Assembly: GCA_023300065.1 (NCBI GenBank)
Contig: JALZWJ010000185.1
Location: 1-8,088 of the forward strand
DNA from: Akkermansiaceae bacterium
GTDB lineage: Bacteria > Verrucomicrobiota > Verrucomicrobiia > Verrucomicrobiales > Akkermansiaceae
Direction of reading: 5' to 3'
Length of the DNA: 8,088 bases
Position 1 is the stretch's first letter. Each line of letters starts with the position of its first letter. The notes beneath the pieces were generated by a model that ran no database searches, was not told the origin of the DNA, and saw only the letters and a program-made list of their open reading frames with translations. Position numbers and translations under genes: made by a program. Below, piece by piece: positions 1-5,644 of this stretch.

Positions 1-106
1 ACTTGATTTCCTCGTCAGCCTCCACAGGGAGCTTATCGACACTGATAGTGTCGCCTTCTTGCACGCGGTACTGCTTACCGCCGGTTTTGAAAATTGCGTA
101 GGCCAT
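1..106 (-). CDS. rplU: 50S ribosomal protein L21, N-terminal part (runs off left edge)
   Basis: Read on the minus strand from an ATG at 104-106, the 35 visible residues begin [19 protein letters not shown]. This matches the conserved L21 start (aromatic residue, then GGKQ-RV-EG). L21 binds 23S rRNA in the large ribosomal subunit. Full-length L21 is about 100 residues, so roughly two thirds of the gene, and probably rpmA (L27), its usual downstream partner, lie beyond the left edge. No Shine-Dalgarno sequence precedes the ATG; the upstream bases are C- and A-rich. The gene is divergent from tsaE. Only the N-terminus is visible, but the match is distinctive. Confidence 0.92.
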   Translation of the reverse strand, partial: MAYAIFKTGGKQYRVQEGDTISVDKLPVEADEEIK

Positions 107-302
107 GGTTGGGTTTCGGCTAAGAGTTGATCGCGACATGAGACAACCCGAGAGCCGAGCTACCTTTCAGTGCGAGGCGGGAATGCACCATAGTGACACG
201 AAACGAGCAAGGTTTTTTTGAAAATAAACTGCTTTATTGGTTGTTGGCCCTCTGAGTTCCAAAACTTGCCTTTTCTCCGCTGCCTTCATACTGATCTCGT
301 TC
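107..302. promoter_or_regulatory. Divergent intergenic region between rplU and tsaE
   Basis: This stretch of 196 bases must hold the leftward promoter of rplU and probably the rightward promoter of tsaE. It is AT-rich around 210-245, with a run of seven T at 213-219. I could not find a convincing paired -35/-10 on either strand. An open frame from a TTG at 237 joins tsaE in frame but would add 22 residues absent from the family, so I treat it as leader. The region is called from gene layout, not from a recognised promoter sequence. Confidence 0.4.
223..238. repeat. AT-rich perfect inverted repeat, possible operator
   Basis: AATAAA at 223-228 and TTTATT at 233-238 are perfect inverted copies separated by CTGC. 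The T7 run at 213-219 lies just to its left. The element sits inside the divergent rplU/tsaE control region. It could be an operator or simply AT-rich promoter DNA. A six-base AT-only stem is too weak to be a terminator by itself. Confidence 0.35.
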
Positions 303-710
303 ATGTCGATCTCCCTTCCAGATGCAGCGGCCACTTTGGCCTTTGGCCGTTCGGTGGGTGAGTCAGTGGAGGCGGGCGAGGTCATCGCCCTCGTGGGGAA
401 CCTCGGGGCAGGAAAGACGACGTTGACCCAAGGCATCATGCAAGGTCTTGGCTATGAGCAGGAAGTGACTAGCCCGACTTTCTCGCTTGTTCAAGAATAC
501 CTCGGCGGCCGGCTCGATGTCTTCCACTTCGACTTTTACCGAGTCGAGGAAGAGCACGAACTCATCGACCTCGGCTGGGATGATTACCTAGACCGCCCCG
601 GCCTCGTCATCGTAGAATGGCCGGCCCTCCATCCGGATCTCCTTCCAAAAAACACCCGATGGCTGAAGCTGAGTCATCAGGAGGAGGGGAGATTGTTGGA
701 GCAAACTTAA
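303..710 (+). CDS. tsaE: tRNA threonylcarbamoyladenosine biosynthesis ATPase TsaE
   Basis: TsaE is the P-loop ATPase that works with TsaB and TsaD to put the threonylcarbamoyl group on A37 of tRNAs reading ANN codons; it acts in the cytoplasm. From the ATG at 303 the protein has 135 residues, a normal family length. Visible motifs are Walker A GNLGAGKT (32-39), the conserved TSPTF block (56-60), HFDFYR (75-80) and VEWP (104-107). I chose this ATG because MSISLPDAAATLAFG matches the usual TsaE beginning. The longer reading from TTG 237 adds a hydrophobic 22-residue extension not typical of the family. No Shine-Dalgarno sequence is visible. The 3' end converges on the ABC ATPase gene, and the two stop codons overlap within 707-710. 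Function is confident; the exact start is less so. Confidence 0.93.
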   Translation: MSISLPDAAATLAFGRSVGESVEAGEVIALVGNLGAGKTTLTQGIMQGLGYEQEVTSPTFSLVQEYLGGRLDVFHFDFYRVEEEHELIDLGWDDYLDRPGLVIVEWPALHPDLLPKNTRWLKLSHQEEGRLLEQT

Positions 711-1372
711 ACGGTGACGTCTCCGAGATCAAAAACTCCGCCGATCCTTTCGGCTAGTTGTAGGTCGTGGGTGACTACTACGAGGGTGACGCCGTTTTCT
801 TTTTGAATCTCCAGTAGGAGATCCGCGACTTTACTTCCGGTTTCGCCATCGAGCGCGCCGGTGGGCTCGTCCGCTAGAATGACTTGTGGTTGATTGATCA
901 AAGCCCGCGCCACGGCGGTTCGCTGCTTTTCTCCGCCTGAGAGTTCACCGGGGCGGTGGTTGAGGCGGTGGCTTAAGCCGACGCGTTCCAGGAGTTCGGT
1001 GGCCCGCTTGCGGGTTTCTTCTTCGCTCTCGCTCCATCCTCCTGCGAGTCGTGGTGTGAGGACATTTTCCATTACGGTGAGTTGTGGGAGAAGGTTGTGT
1101 TGTTGAAAGATGAACCCCAGCTTCTGATTCCGGAAGCGGGCTGCTTCCTTTTCATTTAGCTTCGCGACATCCTCGCCCCCGATCGTGACTTCTCCACTGG
1201 TGGGTGGGAGGAGTGCGCCGAGCACATTGAGCAAAGTTGTTTTACCGCTCCCCGATGGCCCCACCACTGTTGCGGCGGCGCCGTCCGCGACGGAAAAATT
1301 CAGCCCTTTTAGAACCTCCACGACTTCGCTTGGAGTCTCAAAGTTCACACACAAATCACTGACCTTAATCAC
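707..1372 (-). CDS. ABC transporter ATP-binding protein, LolD/MacB type
   Basis: This 221-residue single-domain ABC ATPase would drive a membrane partner in lipoprotein release (LolCDE) or MacB/FtsE-like export. Motifs in order: Walker A GPSGSGKT (38-45), Q-loop Q90 in GFIFQQHNLLPQLTVMENV, signature LSGGEKQ (144-150), Walker B VILADEP with catalytic E169, and switch H202 in VVVTHD. The 'FQ-HNLLP-LT--ENV' and 'ADEPTGALD' wording is characteristic of the LolD/MacB/YknY group. The start is GTG, the first usable start after an in-frame TAA at 1382-1384. An AAAGGAG-like ribosome site lies upstream, with a rather long 13-base spacer after GGAG. It is head to head with the lipoprotein gene (59 bases apart) and tail to tail with tsaE. 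No permease gene is adjacent, so the substrate cannot be assigned; a LolD role is plausible but unproven. Confidence 0.9.
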   Translation of the reverse strand: MIKVSDLCVNFETPSEVVEVLKGLNFSVADGAAATVVGPSGSGKTTLLNVLGALLPPTSGEVTIGGEDVAKLNEKEAARFRNQKLGFIFQQHNLLPQLTVMENVLTPRLAGGWSESEEETRKRATELLERVGLSHRLNHRPGELSGGEKQRTAVARALINQPQVILADEPTGALDGETGSKVADLLLEIQKENGVTLVVVTHDLQLAERIGGVFDLGDVTV

Positions 1373-1384
1373 GGCAGAATCTTA

Positions 1385-1391
1385 GCTCCTT
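1385..1391 (-). promoter_or_regulatory. Shine-Dalgarno-like site before the ABC ATPase
   Basis: On the minus strand the leader reads AAAGGAG about 13 bases before the GTG start at 1372. It is the only purine-rich ribosome-binding-type sequence I found before any start in this window. The spacing is longer than the usual 5-9 bases, so its function is uncertain. It supports the GTG start, because an in-frame TAA at 1382-1384 rules out anything further upstream. Confidence 0.4.
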
Positions 1392-1431
1392 TCCGCTGGT
1401 CTCAAAGTCCTCATTCCATCAATCTCCCGCG

Positions 1432-2013
1432 ATGTCGCTTTCCTCTCGCTCTTTTTCCTCCGCCATTCTGGCTCTTTTCCTGTCTGGGTGTCAGGAGGAA
1501 GCAGCCACCGTCCTTGTTCCCTCGGAAGCCACCGCGACGGTTCACTTGAGCCCTTCACCACTCGCTTCTGGCATCGATTGGAATCGGGAATTAGCCCTCG
1601 CGGAGAGTCCGGAAGTTTATCAAAAAGCGGCCTCTGCGGCTGGCACTGATGTGGCGTCGCTCAAGGCTGCCATTAAGATCGAAGCGGATTTAAGCCAGCG
1701 CCAAGTCCGCTTCGTTTCCACTCATCCAGATCAGGAGAATTCGCAAAAGTATGTCAGCTCGGTTGCTGAGGCTTACCGAATGTTGCGCACGGAAAGGGAA
1801 GGGCAAAAGATCCGCGAAAAAATCACAAACCTAGAAGCCCAGCTCAATGAACAAACCGCTGAGCTAGACCTCAAGCAAGAGGCCCTCGGCAATATCATCG
1901 AAGCAAATGGTGGCGTCCCTTACCTCCCATCTAAGGCTCAACAAATGGAGCAAGATCGAGACCGCATGACTTACGATAAAGCCAAGAAAGCTCTCGCGGA
2001 AGATCCAGAGTGA
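1432..2013 (+). CDS. Predicted lipoprotein with Wzz/GumC-like periplasmic region
   Basis: This 193-residue protein has a short signal peptide (S/R-rich start, hydrophobic AILALFLSG) ending in a lipobox L17-S18-G19-C20, so it should be lipidated on C20 and membrane-anchored. After a linker, residues 31-115 resemble the N-terminal part of Wzz/GumC polysaccharide chain-length proteins: 'ATATVHLSPSP', then 'ELALAESPEVYQKAA', then 'VRFVSTHPDQENSQKYVSSVAEAYRML'. A charged helical stretch follows (about 118-156, likely coiled coil). Unlike true Wzz proteins there is no second transmembrane helix, and the family resemblance is my pattern reading, not a search result. Start is ATG at 1432, with no Shine-Dalgarno sequence. 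The gene converges on the Lon-like protease gene with 19 bases between them. If it is not Wzz-like, it is simply an unassigned coiled-coil lipoprotein. Confidence 0.72.
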   Translation: MSLSSRSFSSAILALFLSGCQEEAATVLVPSEATATVHLSPSPLASGIDWNRELALAESPEVYQKAASAAGTDVASLKAAIKIEADLSQRQVRFVSTHPDQENSQKYVSSVAEAYRMLRTEREGQKIREKITNLEAQLNEQTAELDLKQEALGNIIEANGGVPYLPSKAQQMEQDRDRMTYDKAKKALAEDPE

Positions 2014-2015
2014 TG

Positions 2016-2034
2016 AGAAGCGGCGCGCGCTTCT
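2016..2034. terminator. GC-rich hairpin between convergent genes, possible terminator
   Basis: AGAAGCG (2016-2022) and CGCTTCT (2028-2034) form a perfect 7-base stem around a GCGCG loop. It fills the 19-base gap between the two convergent stop codons and reaches two bases into the TAG of the protease gene. There is no T run on either side, so it is not a classical intrinsic terminator. It may still act as a bidirectional transcript end. Confidence 0.4.
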
Positions 2035-3271
2035 ACTCGTCTAACAGTTCTTCTTGGATCTCTCTATTATTACGGATCTTGGTCCGTTGGGTTTCGAGGT
2101 CGCTGAGGAGGCCTTTGAGCATTCCCGATTCACCGTTTGAGAGGTATTTTTTCTCACGGCGAGTTTTGAAGAAATGGGCAATTTTTGTGTAGGATCTGAG
2201 GAGAGGCTTGGTCCTGGGATCGATATTTTTCTGAAGTCTACCGAGAATAAAAACGGTGTCTCGTAGGGGATCGTCGAGCCCTCGTGTCGAAGTGATGTTT
2301 CCGTTCGTGAGTATATTTGCGAGTTTCCCGGCGCCATTTTCAACGGCATTAAGAGAGCCAACGAGCGAAAGCGTTTCAGGTGGCCGCCCCTGACCATGGA
2401 GAGCGACGATCCGTGCGGATTGATGACCGGGAATCGCCTTAAGAATAGCGCGTAATTTCTCCTGCACTTTTGGGTGTCCCGTATTTGCGGCATTCTTCGA
2501 AATCGCCATTTGGACCATCTCGAAGTCGGCGAGGGCGGCGTTGACCTCTGGGGATCTGTCCGCCTTGCCGATCGCTAAGGCCTCGTCAAAGGTTTCTACC
2601 GTCACGATTTGGATCTTACTCACCGCCTCTAGCCCATCTGTGATGTAGAGATCAGAAACAGCAGTGGCATTCGCTTTGGGCACGGAGAAAACGGTGCAGT
2701 CTTTGCGCAAGGCCCCTTTAATCTTTGCGCCCACCCCACCCACGGGGCGCACTTGCCCAGTCGCGGTCATGTCACCGGTGGCGGCGAATTTTTGGTCGAG
2801 AGGTTCCCCGGTAATGATGGCGTGAGCCATCAACCCGCAGGCCACTGCGGCCGATGGCCCATCCTTGAGACTATGCTTATCCGCAAATCCAAATTCGATG
2901 GCATACCCGCGCGGGAGTGATGCGGCATATTTTACCTGCATGAGTTTGGAGACCTCATCCGTCGCCCCTTCCATCATGGGCCCGACCTCCTGGTTAAAGC
3001 GTATTTTGAAACCAGTGGGACTCGTTAACTTCACGGCGGTGGCATTCATTTGTGTGGCCGTGCCAGCATGGGAACCATCAGGGAGCGTGATCACCAGCAG
3101 CCCTTTGACCTGAGATTGGAGAAGGGGTGGTGGCAGTGCAGAGGGCGCGCCAACCGGAGGGACAACAGTCGCAGGAGGGACGTTGGCGGGAACTTCTGCC
3201 TCTTGATCAGGTTCTACTCCAAAGAGTAAAGACATCGGGCTCACCATGAAAATAAAAATGAGATATCTCAT
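2033..3271 (-). CDS. Exported Lon-like (S16) serine protease without ATPase domain
   Basis: This 412-residue protein starts with a short hydrophobic segment (MRYLIFIFMVSPMSLLFG) that looks like a signal peptide or anchor. A proline- and valine-rich linker (about 21-50) follows, then a Lon proteolytic domain (about 55-235). The catalytic block KDGPSAA places the nucleophile at S140. GGVGAK places the lysine at K183, 43 residues later, exactly the Ser679-Lys722 spacing of E. coli Lon; 'TGDMTATGQVRPVGG' matches Lon 'TGEITLRG-VLPIGG'. There is no AAA+ module or Lon N-domain, so it should act without ATP, probably outside the cytoplasm. Residues about 240-412 are helical-looking and charged, and I do not recognise them. 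ATG start at 3271, no Shine-Dalgarno sequence. trpS lies 92 bases upstream on the same strand. Protease-domain call is firm; location and substrate are inferred. Confidence 0.87.
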   Translation of the reverse strand: MRYLIFIFMVSPMSLLFGVEPDQEAEVPANVPPATVVPPVGAPSALPPPLLQSQVKGLLVITLPDGSHAGTATQMNATAVKLTSPTGFKIRFNQEVGPMMEGATDEVSKLMQVKYAASLPRGYAIEFGFADKHSLKDGPSAAVACGLMAHAIITGEPLDQKFAATGDMTATGQVRPVGGVGAKIKGALRKDCTVFSVPKANATAVSDLYITDGLEAVSKIQIVTVETFDEALAIGKADRSPEVNAALADFEMVQMAISKNAANTGHPKVQEKLRAILKAIPGHQSARIVALHGQGRPPETLSLVGSLNAVENGAGKLANILTNGNITSTRGLDDPLRDTVFILGRLQKNIDPRTKPLLRSYTKIAHFFKTRREKKYLSNGESGMLKGLLSDLETQRTKIRNNREIQEELLDE

Positions 3272-3322
3272 AAGGCGTGGAAATTATCGGAGGGATTGAG
3301 TCAGATCAATGTTTAAGGAGAG

Positions 3323-3351
3323 ATTTTAGCTCCCCTCGATGAGGTATCTAA
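3323..3351 (-). promoter_or_regulatory. Weak candidate promoter for the Lon-like gene
   Basis: In the 92-base gap after trpS, the minus strand carries TAAAAT (complement of 3323-3328), five of six matches to a -10 box, about 50 bases before the ATG. The -35 position has only a poor match, so this is tentative. The alternative is co-transcription with trpS. The same gap holds an imperfect inverted repeat (3328-3335 with 3358-3365) that could weakly end trpS transcripts but lacks a T run. Confidence 0.22.
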
Positions 3352-3363
3352 AAGAGTGGGGCG

Positions 3364-4329
3364 CTATGCTAAGCCCACCGCTTTCCGCACCCGGTCCAGC
3401 ACCTTGGTCGCTTCTTCACGGGCTTTTTCAGCGCCTGCCTTCAAGACGGCATCGACCTCATCGGGGTTGGCGACCAGCTCCTCACGGCGCGCTCTCATTG
3501 GGGCAAAGTAGTCCCAGTATCCTTCCGCGAGGCGTTTTTTAAAGTCCCCGTATCCGCACCCGCCATTTTCGTAGTCAGAGATGATTTGTTGATAATCGGC
3601 CTCACTCGCGAAGAGCTCGTAGAGCGCGAGGATGATAGAATTTTCCGTCGGCTTAGGGTCGTCGACTCCAGCGGAGTCAGTCTTAATCCGCATGATCAGC
3701 TTCTTCATCGGCTTCTCCTCGCCGAAGATAGGCAGAGTATTGTTATAGCTCTTGCTCATCTTCTCGCCATCTAGGCCGGGCACCTTAGCGACACTCTCGC
3801 GGATCCGCGCCTTTGGGAGAACGAGCGTTCCTTCCCCATACTGGTCATTGATTTTCCCGACCAAATCACGCGTCACCTCCAGGTGCTGCTTCTGGTCCTC
3901 ACCGACAGGGACGACATTGGCATCATAAAGGAGGATATCCGCAGCCATCAGAGCAGGGTAGGCAAAGAGGGCGTGATTTGCAGAGAAGCCCTTCGCGATT
4001 TTATCCTTATAAGAATGGCAGCGCTCCAGCAGGCCCATCGGGCACACCGTGGAGAGAATCCACGCTAGCTCGTTTACCTCAGGGACTGCGCTTTGTTTGA
4101 AAAAGACCCCCTTTGATGGATCGAACCCGCAGGCCAGAAAATCGATCGCGACATTACGCACATTCTCGCGGAGCTCCGCCGGATCATGCGTCGTGGTCAT
4201 CGCGTGGTAATCTGCGATGAAGTAATACCCGTCCCCTTCGCCCTGCGCATCGATCGCGGGCTTGATCGCGCCGAAGTAATTTCCCACGTGTAGTTTTCCG
4301 CTTGGTTGCAGGCCTGTCAAAATTCTCAT
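3364..4329 (-). CDS. trpS: Tryptophan--tRNA ligase (tryptophanyl-tRNA synthetase)
   Basis: This is a class I aminoacyl-tRNA synthetase that activates tryptophan with ATP and charges tRNA-Trp in the cytoplasm. The 321-residue length is typical of bacterial TrpRS. The start MRILTGLQPSGKLHVGNYFGA contains the HIGH-equivalent H14-V-G-N17. 'YPALMAADILLYDA' (124-137) carries the tryptophan-pocket aspartate D131. 'VGEDQKQHLEVTRD' (142-155) and KMSKS (190-194) complete the active site. ATG start at 4329, no Shine-Dalgarno sequence. It is divergent from lepB across a 112-base region and upstream of the Lon-like protease gene on the same strand. I saw no T-box or trp leader in the upstream region. The gene looks complete and intact. 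Confidence 0.97.
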   Translation of the reverse strand: MRILTGLQPSGKLHVGNYFGAIKPAIDAQGEGDGYYFIADYHAMTTTHDPAELRENVRNVAIDFLACGFDPSKGVFFKQSAVPEVNELAWILSTVCPMGLLERCHSYKDKIAKGFSANHALFAYPALMAADILLYDANVVPVGEDQKQHLEVTRDLVGKINDQYGEGTLVLPKARIRESVAKVPGLDGEKMSKSYNNTLPIFGEEKPMKKLIMRIKTDSAGVDDPKPTENSIILALYELFASEADYQQIISDYENGGCGYGDFKKRLAEGYWDYFAPMRARREELVANPDEVDAVLKAGAEKAREEATKVLDRVRKAVGLA

Positions 4330-4441
4330 GAGCGGGGATTAAGGTTTTTTGGGAGAAAGCGAAAGGCCAAATCCCGCACGCCTATTTCCAGATCGGGGAT
4401 TCCCGCTTGAAAGTTGACCATCAAATGGGCAGCTTCCAGAC
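4330..4441. promoter_or_regulatory. Divergent control region between trpS and lepB
   Basis: These 112 bases separate the two divergent starts and should contain both promoters. I find TTGAAA/TTGACC-like -35 candidates at 4407-4419 on the plus strand, but no good -10 at the right distance, so no promoter is called precisely. CGGGGATT occurs at 4333-4340 and 4394-4401, with a near-inverted AATCCCGC at 4370-4377 and ATTCCCGC at 4399-4406, suggesting a clustered binding motif. Confidence 0.4.
4333..4406. repeat. Repeated CGGGGATT / ATYCCCGC motif
   Basis: Two direct copies of CGGGGATT (4333-4340, 4394-4401) and two inverted-orientation relatives (AATCCCGC at 4370-4377, ATTCCCGC at 4399-4406) fall within 74 bases of the trpS/lepB divergent region. 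They could be sites for a regulator of one or both genes. The motif is short and matches no regulator I know, so chance repetition is possible. Confidence 0.32.
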
Positions 4442-5644
4442 GTGTTTAAGCCACGTTGGAAAAAAGAGGCCCTGCTCCTGTTGAAGGGAGCCCAAAAGTT
4501 CCTCCACTATAAAAGAGACCTCCTTGCCCCGGATCGCATCGATGAGATCGAGTCGCGCCGCGCCGACCTCAAGGCCGCCATCAAGGCAAAGGACCTCGAT
4601 GCCGTCAAAGAAACCTCCAAGCAGGTTCGCAATACCTGCGAAAAATCACTCGCGCACTACCGCCAGCCCGATTTTCTTCAGGAGAATATCGAAGTCTTTT
4701 GGGTCGCCATCGTCGTAGCCCTCGGCATCCGCGCATACTTCCTCCAGCCCTTCCGCATTCCCACCGGCTCCATGCAGCCCTCGTTGAATGGCATCGTCGC
4801 CACCACCACCCATGACCAAGAAGGCTGGGATAAGCCCTGGCTTGGCAAACGCGCCGTCGACTTCGTCCTCTCCGGGCGGAGTTATGAAAACATCGTCGCT
4901 GAGAAAGACCTCAACATCACCGGCATGAAGGACGCCAGCTTCCTGCTCTTATCACGGACTAAAATCTTCTTTGATGACGGCAGCAACGTCGTCATCGGCA
5001 GCCCCTTGAATGAAGCGGCCGGCATCAAGACCATCGCCCTCGCCCTCCAACGCAAGAGGTCCGACATCACCCCGCACTTTGCGGAAGGGGACCCCATCTT
5101 CCAAGGCTACCTCACCTCCGGCGACCTCGTCCTGGTCGATAAACTCTCCTACCACTTCCGCCAGCCAAAGCGCGGCGAGTCCTTCGTCTTCGATACCCGC
5201 GACATCCCGACCGGTGGCCCCGCTTCCTTGAGCAGCCAAGACGGCGGCACCCACTACATCAAACGCCTCGTCGGTGTTCCTGGCGATGAAATCCAGGTCA
5301 AGCAGCCTGACCTCTGGGTCAATGGCGCCATCGCTCAAGAAGCGACCCTCAAACGAGTCATGTCCCAAGAGGATGATCCAAAAGGCACACCCTACACAGG
5401 CTACGCTAATCCTCCTCGCGGACGTGGTCAAAAAAGCCCCTTCAGTGATCCTAGCTATTCCGTAAGGCTCGAAGACAATCCCAAAAAAGGAAACAACTAC
5501 CGCGAGTTCTACGCCTTCGGAGATAACTCACCTCACAGCCTCGACTCACGTTACTGGGGATCTGTGAAGCAATACAATCTCGTCGGCCCCGCCTTCCTCT
5601 CACTCTGGCCCTTCAACAGTGGTCACTGGGGCTTTATTAAATAA
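4442..5644 (+). CDS. lepB: Signal peptidase I, long form with insert
   Basis: This membrane serine protease removes signal peptides from exported proteins. The layout of the 400 residues is: a charged helical cytoplasmic region (1-80), one transmembrane helix (about 84-102), then box B FRIPTGSMQPSL with nucleophile S110. Box C/D follows as GDLVLVDKLSYHFRQPKRGE (227-246), then HYIKRLVGVPGDEI with general base K274 and box E GDNSPHSLDSRYWG (360-373). Between box B and the next conserved box lie about 110 extra residues, where the E. coli enzyme has only a few tens. A second, smaller insert lies at about 300-350. All catalytic residues are present. Start is GTG at 4442, with no Shine-Dalgarno sequence. 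The stop TAA directly abuts the next gene's ATG, so both are probably co-transcribed. Third codon positions are strongly C-biased, as in the following gene. Confidence 0.95.
   Translation: MFKPRWKKEALLLLKGAQKFLHYKRDLLAPDRIDEIESRRADLKAAIKAKDLDAVKETSKQVRNTCEKSLAHYRQPDFLQENIEVFWVAIVVALGIRAYFLQPFRIPTGSMQPSLNGIVATTTHDQEGWDKPWLGKRAVDFVLSGRSYENIVAEKDLNITGMKDASFLLLSRTKIFFDDGSNVVIGSPLNEAAGIKTIALALQRKRSDITPHFAEGDPIFQGYLTSGDLVLVDKLSYHFRQPKRGESFVFDTRDIPTGGPASLSSQDGGTHYIKRLVGVPGDEIQVKQPDLWVNGAIAQEATLKRVMSQEDDPKGTPYTGYANPPRGRGQKSPFSDPSYSVRLEDNPKKGNNYREFYAFGDNSPHSLDSRYWGSVKQYNLVGPAFLSLWPFNSGHWGFIK

Noticed and set aside
237..302. N-terminal extension of TsaE from TTG 237, giving a hydrophobic segment
   Set aside because: TsaE is a cytoplasmic protein that starts close to the region encoded from ATG 303; the extension looks like translated leader.
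2041..2493. Minus-strand 150-residue frame within the Lon-like gene
   Set aside because: Alternative frame on the same strand; the continuous 412-residue reading shows no interruption or sign of frameshift.
4952..5431. Minus-strand open frame opposite lepB
   Set aside because: Same antisense effect of biased codons; the plus-strand LepB motifs span this region continuously.
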